The notes under the pieces: generated by a model | Told to the model about the DNA's origin: nothing | The model's database searches: none | Seen by the model: the letters and a program-made list of their open reading frames with translations, nothing else | Shown here: one piece after another, positions 1 to 5,248 of the stretch | Position numbering within the stretch: the stretch's first letter is position 1 | How the letters are laid out: the number at the start of each line of letters is the position of its first letter | Source of the DNA: Anaerolineae bacterium | GTDB lineage: Bacteria; Chloroflexota; Anaerolineae; Aggregatilineales; Phototrophicaceae | Length of the DNA stretch: 5,248 nucleotides | Direction: 5' to 3' | Assembly (NCBI GenBank): GCA_025454675.1 | Contig: JALONZ010000203.1 | Coordinates: forward strand, 1 to 5,248 | Made by a program: the position numbers and the translations under genes

Positions 1-867
1 CATTTCAATCAAACATCAGACGACCCCATCAAACGCGAGATTTTCCAAAACCGCGATTTCCGCATCGCGTTATCGTATGCCATTAATCGTCCACAACTCA
101 TTGAAGCATTGGGTGGGAATGTAGAAGCAACACAACCCATGCCCACCGTAGGCAGTGTGTTTTATGATGAAGAACACTCCAAACAATACACCGAATACAA
201 CCTCGCTTTAGCCAACGAGCATTTAGATAAAGCAGGCTATACACGCAATCAAGAAGGCTGGCGTGTCGGTCCCGATGGCAACCGTATTGAAATTCTCGCC
301 TATTTTGTTTCTGGTGATGTGTATGGGATTAACACACAATCTTTCCTAGACGAAACGAGCGCGAGTTGGGCTGAAATCGGTATTTATATGACCTATGAGG
401 CATTAGAAAGACTCGATTTTGATGGTCGTTACACACCCGCAACACCTAACTTTAATCAGTATGATGTCTTATTATGGAATACTGCTGGTGGATACGATGT
501 ATTGATGAGTCCAACGGCTTATTTGCCAGTCCAATTGAATTATTATGCGCCGTATTGGGGTATCTGGTATGAGAATCCACAAGCACCGAATGCTGTCGAG
601 CCACCCGCCGATGTGAAACGTCAATTTGAATTGTATGACCAAATTTTAGCCACCGCCGATGAAGCACAACAAACCGCGCTGATGGCAGAAATTGTCGCAA
701 TCTCTGCCGACCAATTCAATCTCATTGGCACCGTCACACCACCGCCGTTATATGGTATTTTGCGCCCCAATTTCCACAATGTGCCACAATTTATGTACGC
801 ATCCTGGTCATATCCCAACCCAGCACCGACCAATCCGTGCCAGTATTACAAAGACCCGCAATCATAG
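1..867 (+). CDS. ABC transporter substrate-binding protein, family 5 (C-terminal part; 5' end outside window)
   Basis: The frame is open from the first base and ends at TAG 865-867, giving 288 residues of a protein whose start lies upstream. Family 5 solute-binding proteins (SBP_bac_5) are exported lipoproteins or periplasmic proteins that deliver peptides, metals or oligosaccharides to an ABC importer. The hallmark is at fragment residues 15-30, FQNRDFRIALSYAINR, the conserved helix of this family; residues 71-80, ANEHLDKAGY, are the usual following motif. The segment around residues 257-264 (NFHNVPQF) and the Pro-rich C-terminus resemble long SBP5 proteins that I recall from Chloroflexota. 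A TTG at 109 is only an internal codon, not the start. The ligand cannot be read from the sequence. The next gene downstream is a histidine kinase, not a permease, so any permease/ATPase genes must lie upstream or elsewhere. The family call is secure; the substrate is unknown. Confidence 0.9.
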   Translation, partial: HFNQTSDDPIKREIFQNRDFRIALSYAINRPQLIEALGGNVEATQPMPTVGSVFYDEEHSKQYTEYNLALANEHLDKAGYTRNQEGWRVGPDGNRIEILAYFVSGDVYGINTQSFLDETSASWAEIGIYMTYEALERLDFDGRYTPATPNFNQYDVLLWNTAGGYDVLMSPTAYLPVQLNYYAPYWGIWYENPQAPNAVEPPADVKRQFELYDQILATADEAQQTALMAEIVAISADQFNLIGTVTPPPLYGILRPNFHNVPQFMYASWSYPNPAPTNPCQYYKDPQS

Positions 868-885
868 CCTATCATCACATTCAAA

Positions 886-913
886 TGGGGTGTGGTATCA
901 ACTCCACACCCCA
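886..913 (+). promoter_or_regulatory. Perfect 10-bp stem-loop between the solute-binding protein and kinase genes
   Basis: The arms TGGGGTGTGG (886-895) and CCACACCCCA (904-913) are exact reverse complements around an 8-nt loop. The hairpin begins 18 nt after the upstream stop codon and ends 3 nt before the kinase ribosome binding site. The bases that follow are purine-rich (AACAGGAAGG), with no T-tract, so it is not a canonical intrinsic terminator. A likely role is to protect the 3' end of the solute-binding protein message, or to reduce read-through so that the binding protein is made in excess over the kinase. Occlusion of the kinase ribosome binding site is also possible. The structure is directly visible; the role is inference. 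Confidence 0.65.
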
Positions 914-916
914 AAC

Positions 917-924
917 AGGAAGGA
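917..924 (+). promoter_or_regulatory. Ribosome binding site that fixes the kinase start
   Basis: AGGAAGGA lies 7 nt before ATG 932. The same frame stays open upstream to about 692, but that part overlaps the solute-binding protein gene out of frame and has no Shine-Dalgarno sequence. The start at 932 also places the first hydrophobic segment at residues 14-36, as expected for a membrane sensor kinase. Confidence 0.85.
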
Positions 925-931
925 ACTTACG

Positions 932-2935
932 ATGTCACAAAATAGACAATCTTTTTTTCAATCATTAGGCTTTCGGGTGGCGATTTATATCACACTGATT
1001 GAATTGGTGATGTTAACTATCATCGGCTTCATCTACTTCAATAGCTTTAATACCGAAGTCGAGCGACGCTTGCGCGAAAATATTTTATTGCCCGCTCAAT
1101 TGGTCAATGACGGTGTTTTAGAATATGCCTCATTAGCCGAATTAGAACAACTCTCTGTCTTAATTGGTGAAGAGATTGTCAATTCATTTGTGATAGGTGT
1201 CAATAACAACATCTTTTATTCATTGAACGGCGATTATACCGGTACTGCCTTCAGCGATTTTACAGAAACATTGGCAGAACCTATCAAATTAGCCGATATT
1301 ACCGAATCAACGATTTTGGGCAATTCAAATAATGATAATCTGATTGCGGTCGCTCCCCTACTCAGCCAAGATGGACGCACGGTACGCTTTTATAGCTTCA
1401 TCGAAATTTCCGATAAAGCCACCCAAGCCCGCCGTGATGAACTGTTGCAAAATTACATCCTTGCCATTGTGGTCACCGTTATCGTATCGTCATTGGTTAT
1501 TTTTGTCGCTTTCAATCAGATTATCTTCTCGCGCATTCGGGTAACACTGTCTGCCCTACAAGCAGTGACGGCAGGCGCACTCAGCACACGCATCCCGATT
1601 AAAACAAAAGATGAAATTGGCGTGTTGCAACTCAATACCAATATCATGGTTGCCCGCCTCGAAGAATTGGTGAATACCCTCGAAAAGCGCGTGGCAGACC
1701 GCACCCGCGACCTCAAAATCTCCGCAGATGTGTCGCGCCAAATTGCTAATATTTTAGATACGTCTGAATTATTGACGGAATTGGTCAAACGCACAGCGAC
1801 TGAATTTGGATTCTATCAGGTCAGCATCTTTGAATATGACCCACTCAAAGGTGAATTACGCATGGTCGCTACACACGGACATGCTGGTCAAAAAATGCTT
1901 GAAGATGGCAAGCTATTTCATGTTGGCGATGTTGGGATAGTGCCTGCATCTGCCCGCACACGCCAAGCAACCATGACCAATGATGTGGCTCATGGGCAAT
2001 CTCATGCGTATAACCCACTCCTCCCCGATACACAATCCGAATTGGCATTGCCCATTTTGTATGGTGGTGATTTGTTGGGCGTACTCGACTTGCAATCCGA
2101 AATTCCCAATCGGTTTAACCAATCCGATATCGAATTATTCAGCGCCTTTGCCGACCAAATTTCGACCGCGTTTGGCAATGCGACCCTATTTGAGCAAGTT
2201 ATAGAAGCACAACAGGCGGCAGAAAAAGCCGACCGCGCAAAATCGGCATTTCTCGCCAGCACATCGCATGAATTACGCACCCCACTGAATGCCATCATCA
2301 ATTTAACTTCATTCGTCAAGCGTGGCACGATGGGACCCACCACACCCCGCCAAGAAGAAATTTTGGGGCTGGTCATGCAAAGTGGGCAAAGTTTGTTGGC
2401 GCTCATCAATGATGTTTTGGACATGTCAAAAATTGAATCGGGTTCGCTGAAATTATATATCGAATCGGATATTGATATTCACCCCATCATCAAACATGTG
2501 ATAGGGACAGTCGAAAGTTTATTGACCGATAAACCCGTCACATTTTCCGTTGATATGCCCCCAACATTGCCATTACTCGCTGTGGATAAACATCGCTTCC
2601 AACAAATTTTGCTCAATATCCTATCCAATGCGTGCAAGTTCACCGAAAAAGGTGAAATACGGATGAAGATAACCACCGATGACCAAAATTTAGCCGTCTC
2701 GGTCAAGGATAGCGGTGTTGGCATATCCAAAGAAGATATGGGCAAAGTGTTTGAAAAATTTGTACAAACCGAATCGGGCTTGCGCCAATCGGGTGGTACA
2801 GGTTTGGGGATGCCCATCACAAAAAATCTTGTCGAAGCTCACGGTGGTCAAATCTGGCTAGAAAGTGAATTCGGTATCGGTACAACCTTCTATTTCACCA
2901 TCCCACTCGTTGCACAAACAGAAGCCGTATTATAA
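932..2935 (+). CDS. Membrane sensor histidine kinase (TM-sensor-TM-HAMP-GAF-HisKA-HATPase)
   Basis: This 667-residue kinase should sense an external signal, autophosphorylate on His and pass the phosphoryl group to receivers. Membrane segments lie at about residues 14-36 and 175-197, enclosing roughly 138 extracytoplasmic residues with no motif I recognise (Cache/PAS-like at most). A HAMP domain follows (about 198-250, DEIG at 227-230), then a charged linker helix (about 244-264) and a GAF domain (about 265-420). The HisKA H-box reads STSHELRTPLNAI with phosphoacceptor His446; its E-x-x-T motif (E447, T450) also fits phosphatase activity. The HATPase domain has N-box Asn566, G1 Asp593 in DSGVGI, an F-box (FEKF) and G2 GGTGLG at 621-626. 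All catalytic boxes look intact. There is no attached receiver domain, and four free receivers follow, the first after 17 nt. The class is certain; the ligand is unknown. Confidence 0.95.
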   Translation: MSQNRQSFFQSLGFRVAIYITLIELVMLTIIGFIYFNSFNTEVERRLRENILLPAQLVNDGVLEYASLAELEQLSVLIGEEIVNSFVIGVNNNIFYSLNGDYTGTAFSDFTETLAEPIKLADITESTILGNSNNDNLIAVAPLLSQDGRTVRFYSFIEISDKATQARRDELLQNYILAIVVTVIVSSLVIFVAFNQIIFSRIRVTLSALQAVTAGALSTRIPIKTKDEIGVLQLNTNIMVARLEELVNTLEKRVADRTRDLKISADVSRQIANILDTSELLTELVKRTATEFGFYQVSIFEYDPLKGELRMVATHGHAGQKMLEDGKLFHVGDVGIVPASARTRQATMTNDVAHGQSHAYNPLLPDTQSELALPILYGGDLLGVLDLQSEIPNRFNQSDIELFSAFADQISTAFGNATLFEQVIEAQQAAEKADRAKSAFLASTSHELRTPLNAIINLTSFVKRGTMGPTTPRQEEILGLVMQSGQSLLALINDVLDMSKIESGSLKLYIESDIDIHPIIKHVIGTVESLLTDKPVTFSVDMPPTLPLLAVDKHRFQQILLNILSNACKFTEKGEIRMKITTDDQNLAVSVKDSGVGISKEDMGKVFEKFVQTESGLRQSGGTGLGMPITKNLVEAHGGQIWLESEFGIGTTFYFTIPLVAQTEAVL

Positions 2936-2952
2936 ACAAGGAGAATGTTATC

Positions 2953-3360
2953 ATGAGCCACTACCCCAAAGTATTTTATGTCGAAGATGATGAGATGAGT
3001 CGAATTGTCATCGAAATTCTGCTCAAAGAGTCATTAGGATTATCAGATGTTATCGTTTTTCCAGATAGCCAAGATTTTGAAAATAAGATTGATGAATTCC
3101 CATTCATCCCCGATATCATCTTTTTGGACATTCATGTCAAACCCTATGACGGTTTTCAGATGTTGGATATTTTGCGTCAACATCCCGTCTTTGCCAATAA
3201 GCCCATCGTGGCATTAACCGCCAGCGTCATGAACGAAGAAGTAGATTTGCTAAAAACAAGCGGTTTTGATGGTGTTTTGGCAAAACCCATTAATGAGGCA
3301 ACCTTTCCAGACCAATTAAATCGCATTCTACAAGGAGAAAAAATATGGTCTATTTTATGA
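2953..3360 (+). CDS. Single-domain response regulator 1 (receiver only)
   Basis: This 135-residue protein is a lone CheY-like receiver. The acidic pocket is E11-D12-D13, the phosphoacceptor Asp59 (IIFLD), the switch Thr89 (ALTAS) and the conserved Lys111 in AKP. A good ribosome binding site (AAGGAGA, 2938-2944) lies 8 nt before the ATG, and the gap to the kinase stop is only 17 nt, so the two are very probably co-transcribed. Two details are odd. The residues after Asp59 read I-H-V-K-P, which puts Lys where receivers usually have Pro and moves Pro one place on. The position three before Lys111, usually an aromatic switch residue, is Val108. The C-terminus ends LQGEKIWSIL, a tail shared in pattern with the other regulators. 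No output domain is present, so it must act by protein contact or phosphotransfer. I recall the same type in Chloroflexota. Confidence 0.92.
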   Translation: MSHYPKVFYVEDDEMSRIVIEILLKESLGLSDVIVFPDSQDFENKIDEFPFIPDIIFLDIHVKPYDGFQMLDILRQHPVFANKPIVALTASVMNEEVDLLKTSGFDGVLAKPINEATFPDQLNRILQGEKIWSIL

Positions 3361-3398
3361 AATGTACATCAATCTATTAGAGAGAAGAGGAACGTATC

Positions 3399-3782
3399 AT
3401 GGTAACTGCACTATTTATAGATAATGACCAAGCCAGTTTGGTCTTATTTGAAGAACTTTGTCGGTATATGGGTGTGCAATATGTTGGGATGCAGAACCCC
3501 ACTCATATTGATTCGATAAGAGACACACTAAACGAATTTGACATCATCTTTTTGGATTTAGAGATGCCAACCGTCACGGGATATACGATGTTAAAAATTT
3601 TACGTGCCTATCCGCTTAAAAAAGGATGCCCCATTATTGCATGTACCGTTTATAACACCGAGCGCGATAATGCACGGTTGGCAGGTTTTGATAGTTTTAT
3701 CATTAAGCCCTTAAATGTAGACCGCTTTCCAAAACAACTGGAAAACCTTTTGGCAGGTCAACAAATTTGGGAAATGTATTAA
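3399..3782 (+). CDS. Single-domain response regulator 2 (receiver only, Asn in the acidic pocket)
   Basis: A 127-residue lone receiver. The phosphoacceptor is Asp53 (IIFLDLEMP), the switch Thr83, the aromatic switch Phe100 and the conserved Lys103 (IIKPL). The metal-binding pocket reads I-D8-N9-D10 where most receivers have D-D or E-D at the first two positions, so Asn9 replaces one usual acidic residue; this may change Mg2+ binding or phosphorylation rate. A purine-rich ribosome binding site (GAGGAA, 3387-3392) precedes the ATG, 38 nt after the first regulator. The C-terminus ends LLAGQQIWEMY. It is closest to regulator 4: both share an L-x-x-F-x-x-L-C pattern in helix 1 and Q-[YF]-[VI]-G-[ML]-Q-N at residues 27-33. 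The receiver assignment is firm; the partner is inferred from the neighbouring kinase. Confidence 0.92.
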   Translation: MVTALFIDNDQASLVLFEELCRYMGVQYVGMQNPTHIDSIRDTLNEFDIIFLDLEMPTVTGYTMLKILRAYPLKKGCPIIACTVYNTERDNARLAGFDSFIIKPLNVDRFPKQLENLLAGQQIWEMY

Positions 3783-3825
3783 TCTCATTCACCCATTTCT
3801 ATTGTAATCATAAAGGATAAATCTG

Positions 3826-4230
3826 ATGTTACTTCAAGGTAAAACCATTTTCGTCGTCGAAGACAATATGCTCAATCGTGTTACCTATCAAATCACCCTT
3901 ATTCAAGAGGGCGCTCATGTCGTCTTTGAACGGTGGGGACCCAGCACCTTATTCGGATTAAAATCGTTGCCCCACGTAGATTTAATCATCCTAGACCTGA
4001 TGCTTCCGCGTGGCGAAAATGGCTATCATTTATTTTCGCAAATTCGCACCGTGCCACAATTTTCTCAGATTCCGATTATCGCCGTCTCTGCGGCAGAACC
4101 ATCAGAAGCAATGGCGCGTTGTCGTGATTTGGGATTTGACGGTTATATCGCCAAGCCCATTGACGAGCAAAAATTTCCTTCGCAGTTACTTGCAATCATC
4201 AGAGGCGAATCTTTGTGGTCTATTCACTAA
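3826..4230 (+). CDS. Single-domain response regulator 3 (receiver only)
   Basis: A 134-residue lone receiver with all canonical residues: acidic pocket E12-D13, phosphoacceptor Asp57 (LIILDLMLP), switch Ser88, aromatic Tyr107 and Lys110 (IAKPI). The loop after Asp57 (L-M-L-P-R-G-E-N-G-Y) is one residue longer than in the other three regulators, a mark of its own type. The ribosome binding site AAAGGA (3812-3817) is 8 nt before the ATG, and 43 nt separate it from regulator 2. The C-terminus ends IIRGESLWSIH, close to that of regulator 1. There is no DNA-binding or enzymatic domain. I recall near-identical D-L-M-L-P-x-G-x-x-G-Y receivers in Chloroflexota. It most likely receives phosphoryl groups from the upstream kinase. 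Confidence 0.93.
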   Translation: MLLQGKTIFVVEDNMLNRVTYQITLIQEGAHVVFERWGPSTLFGLKSLPHVDLIILDLMLPRGENGYHLFSQIRTVPQFSQIPIIAVSAAEPSEAMARCRDLGFDGYIAKPIDEQKFPSQLLAIIRGESLWSIH

Positions 4231-4260
4231 GGGGGCATGTCTAGGCTGTTATTATGATTT

Positions 4261-4298
4261 GTGCCATAACGGTAATATCGCCTGTACTGTTATGGCGC
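4261..4298 (+). promoter_or_regulatory. Long stem-loop before response regulator 4
   Basis: Positions 4261-4274 and 4285-4298 pair over 14 positions, with two G-U wobbles and a 10-nt loop. The core arms GCCATAAC (4263-4270) and GTTATGGC (4289-4296) are exact reverse complements. It sits in the largest gap of the cluster (98 nt), 30 nt after the stop of regulator 3 and 13 nt before the ribosome binding site of regulator 4. No T-tract follows, so a simple terminator is unlikely. It may be an RNA element tuning expression or stability of the last gene, or a dyad operator at DNA level. The structure is seen; the role is open. Confidence 0.6.
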
Positions 4299-4311
4299 TG
4301 TATCCAAAAAG

Positions 4312-4319
4312 AGGGAGGA
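4312..4319 (+). promoter_or_regulatory. Ribosome binding site that fixes the start of response regulator 4
   Basis: AGGGAGGA lies 9 nt before ATG 4329. The frame is open upstream to an ATG at 4254, but that extension would run through the stem-loop at 4261-4298 and add 25 residues before the standard receiver beginning (MTNILVIDDD). The start at 4329 is therefore preferred. Confidence 0.85.
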
Positions 4320-4328
4320 TATAAAACG

Positions 4329-4724
4329 ATGACAAATATTTTGGTTATTGATGACGATATAACAACACTGAGCATTTTTCGGGCTTTATGTGCCAATATC
4401 AGTATGCAATTCATCGGGCTACAAAATTTTGAGCAATTCAAATTGTGTATTGAAATGAATTTACAGCCGAATATTGATGCCATCCTCATTGATATAAAAT
4501 TGCCATTTGTGGATGGTTATCATATATTAAATTGGATTCGCACACATACAACATTAGCCGGTATACCGATTATTGCAATTAGCTCGAATCATGATGAACT
4601 GGAAAAAATAAAATCGCATGGTTTTCGCGGGTTCATTGCCAAACCTTTCAGAATCGAAGGATTATTGACCTATCTACATCAGGTTATATATGAGGGCAAC
4701 AAGTGGCTTGTCCTAAAAAATTAA
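4329..4724 (+). CDS. Single-domain response regulator 4 (receiver only, paralogue of regulator 2)
   Basis: A 131-residue lone receiver starting MTNILVIDDD. It has an acidic pocket D8-D9, phosphoacceptor Asp55 (ILIDIKLP), switch Ser85, aromatic Phe102 and Lys105 (IAKP). The N-terminal third matches regulator 2 in pattern (F-x-x-L-C at 17-21, then Q-F-I-G-L-Q-N at 27-33), but unlike regulator 2 its acidic pair is intact. The second half has drifted: the C-terminal helix and tail (IYEGNKWLVLKN) keep only the Trp of the G-x-x-x-W ending. It is set off from regulator 3 by 98 nt holding a stem-loop, so its expression may differ from the others. The simplest reading is an older duplication of the regulator 2 type that has diverged. 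Immediately after its stop lies a broken glycoside phosphorylase gene. Confidence 0.9.
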   Translation: MTNILVIDDDITTLSIFRALCANISMQFIGLQNFEQFKLCIEMNLQPNIDAILIDIKLPFVDGYHILNWIRTHTTLAGIPIIAISSNHDELEKIKSHGFRGFIAKPFRIEGLLTYLHQVIYEGNKWLVLKN

Positions 4725-4746
4725 ATCGCAATTTCAGCATAATGGC

Positions 4747-5118
4747 TTGTTTCATATGCACTATCGCGCTCAAGGGGTAGATTTTATCTCATCTATAGGC
4801 TATGCCGTCAGTGTGGATGGATTGGTGTGGAATCGGCTAGAAAACCCTGTCTTAACCCCGCATAATGGACGAGAAGATTATCGTGGGGTGGAAGACCCGC
4901 GCATTACGTCATTAGACGGACAATTTTATATGTGTTATATTATTCAACCCACCGAAACATGGGAAATTCGTGGGGATGTGCCAAATGTCATTTTTAGCTG
5001 TACAAATATCCAAGTCGGCGATGAATTGCGCTTTTATTATGCAGGCGCAGACCGCCTTATTGGTTTAGCCACTGCGCCATTTGCTGATGTGGTCACATTC
5101 GCACAACACGGTGATTAA
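4747..5118 (+). pseudogene. GH130-type glycoside phosphorylase remnant, 5'-truncated and internally deleted in frame
   Basis: The 123-codon frame matches two separate parts of a GH130 (mannoside phosphorylase-like) five-bladed propeller. Residues 3-64 carry the early signatures H-M-H-Y-R-A, I-G-Y-A-x-S-x-D-G-L-x-W, N-P-V-L and R-G-V-E-D-P-R-I (47-53) followed by D-G-Q-F-Y-M. Residues from about 68 jump to the far C-terminal signature: W-E-x-x-G-D-V-P-N-V-I-F, then F-Y-Y-A-G-A-D-R-L-I-G-L-A-T-A. Family members are roughly 300 residues or more, so the N-terminus and a large central block are absent, with the join near residues 65-68 (about 4939-4952). The fragment begins only about 20 nt after regulator 4, lacks a Shine-Dalgarno sequence, and its first start-like codons are TTG 4747 and ATG 4756. 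Too much of the fold is missing for activity. An assembly collapse or a small translated peptide cannot be excluded. Family assignment is from recognised motifs. Confidence 0.7.
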
Positions 5119-5181
5119 CGTCAGTCCACAACGGACGGCAACAATGCCATCCCATACACGCCAAGCTAACAACCAAATCAT
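5119..5181. other. Intergenic sequence after the GH130 remnant, nothing recognised
   Basis: I see no gene, promoter or terminator here. A weak inverted repeat (GTCC 5124-5127 with GGAC 5133-5136) is too short to call. Confidence 0.4.
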
Positions 5182-5230
5182 CCCCTATCCCCCCAGCCCC
5201 CTTATCCCCACTACGTGGAGAAAGGGGGTG
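5182..5230. repeat. C-rich/G-rich palindromic intergenic element
   Basis: A run of C-rich blocks (5182-5201) leads into an imperfect hairpin at 5197-5228. The CCCCC at 5197-5201 pairs with GGGGG at 5224-5228, and CCAC (5208-5211) pairs with GTGG (5215-5218) around a three-base loop, with mismatches and a bulge between. Only one copy is present in the window, so calling it a dispersed repeat rests on resemblance to C-block palindromes recalled from filamentous Chloroflexota and cyanobacterial intergenic regions. No T-tract follows on either strand, which argues against an ordinary terminator. Confidence 0.5.
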
Positions 5231-5248
5231 AAAACCATTCTAAGCTGT

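Noticed and set aside
886..913. Intrinsic terminator after the solute-binding protein gene
   Set aside because: The stem is good, but it is followed by a purine-rich ribosome binding site and not by a T-tract.
692..931. Upstream extension of the kinase reading frame by 80 codons
   Set aside because: It overlaps the solute-binding protein gene out of frame and has no ribosome binding site. The ATG at 932 has a strong one and gives a normal membrane-protein N-terminus.
2002..2424. Open frame of 140 codons on the minus strand inside the kinase gene
   Set aside because: It is antisense to the GAF and HisKA coding region and shows no recognisable domain. The same applies to the other minus-strand frames at 452-833, 1516-1794, 1913-2122, 2479-2820 and 4241-4489.
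4253..4258. TATGAT as a possible -10 promoter element before regulator 4
   Set aside because: No acceptable -35 sequence stands 16-18 nt upstream and there is no extended -10 TG, so I do not call a promoter.
4010..4324. Alternative + strand frame overlapping regulator 3 and the following gap
   Set aside because: It is out of frame with a clear receiver gene and its translation has no recognisable features.
4254..4328. Upstream extension of regulator 4 from ATG 4254
   Set aside because: It would read through the stem-loop and add 25 residues foreign to receivers. ATG 4329 has a strong ribosome binding site at the right distance.
4704..4750. Direct repeat TGGCTTGT at 4704-4711 and 4743-4750, around the boundary of regulator 4 and the GH130 remnant
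   Set aside because: Eight bases occurring twice within 50 nt can arise by chance, and without an intact relative it cannot be tied to the deletion.

Overview
The window reads as bacterial chromosome of moderate, slightly AT-rich composition, with all supported genes on the + strand. I think it comes from Chloroflexota, perhaps an Anaerolineae-like lineage. The reasons are recalled family resemblance, not a search: the style of the family 5 solute-binding protein, and a histidine kinase followed by several stand-alone receiver proteins with signatures such as D-I-H-V-K-P-Y-D-G-F, A-L-T-A-S-V-M-N-E-E and D-L-M-L-P-R-G, each ending in a short G-x-x-x-W tail.

Layout. Positions 1-867 hold the C-terminal part of an extracellular solute-binding protein (SBP family 5, peptide/nickel/oligosaccharide ABC importers). 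A short spacer with a perfect 10-bp inverted repeat leads to a membrane histidine kinase (932-2935: TM, extracytoplasmic sensor, TM, HAMP, GAF, HisKA, HATPase). Four small single-domain response regulators follow (2953-3360, 3399-3782, 3826-4230, 4329-4724). None has a DNA-binding or enzymatic output domain. A second long stem-loop lies between the third and fourth regulators. Directly after the fourth is a remnant of a GH130-type glycoside phosphorylase (about 4747-5118): it lacks its N-terminus and its middle, yet stays in frame. The window ends in a C-rich/G-rich palindromic element that looks like an interspersed intergenic repeat.

How the parts may work together. The kinase has an intact phosphoacceptor His and ATP-binding boxes but no receiver of its own, so the adjacent receivers are the obvious phosphoryl targets. 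The regulators form three sequence types, with the second and fourth being paralogues of one type. With no output domain encoded nearby, signalling must leave through protein-protein contact, a phosphorelay, or competition between receivers. The solute-binding protein just upstream, on the same strand, may be a ligand-presenting partner of the kinase's extracytoplasmic domain; this is inference from position only. I saw no tRNA, rRNA, CRISPR array or insertion sequence.
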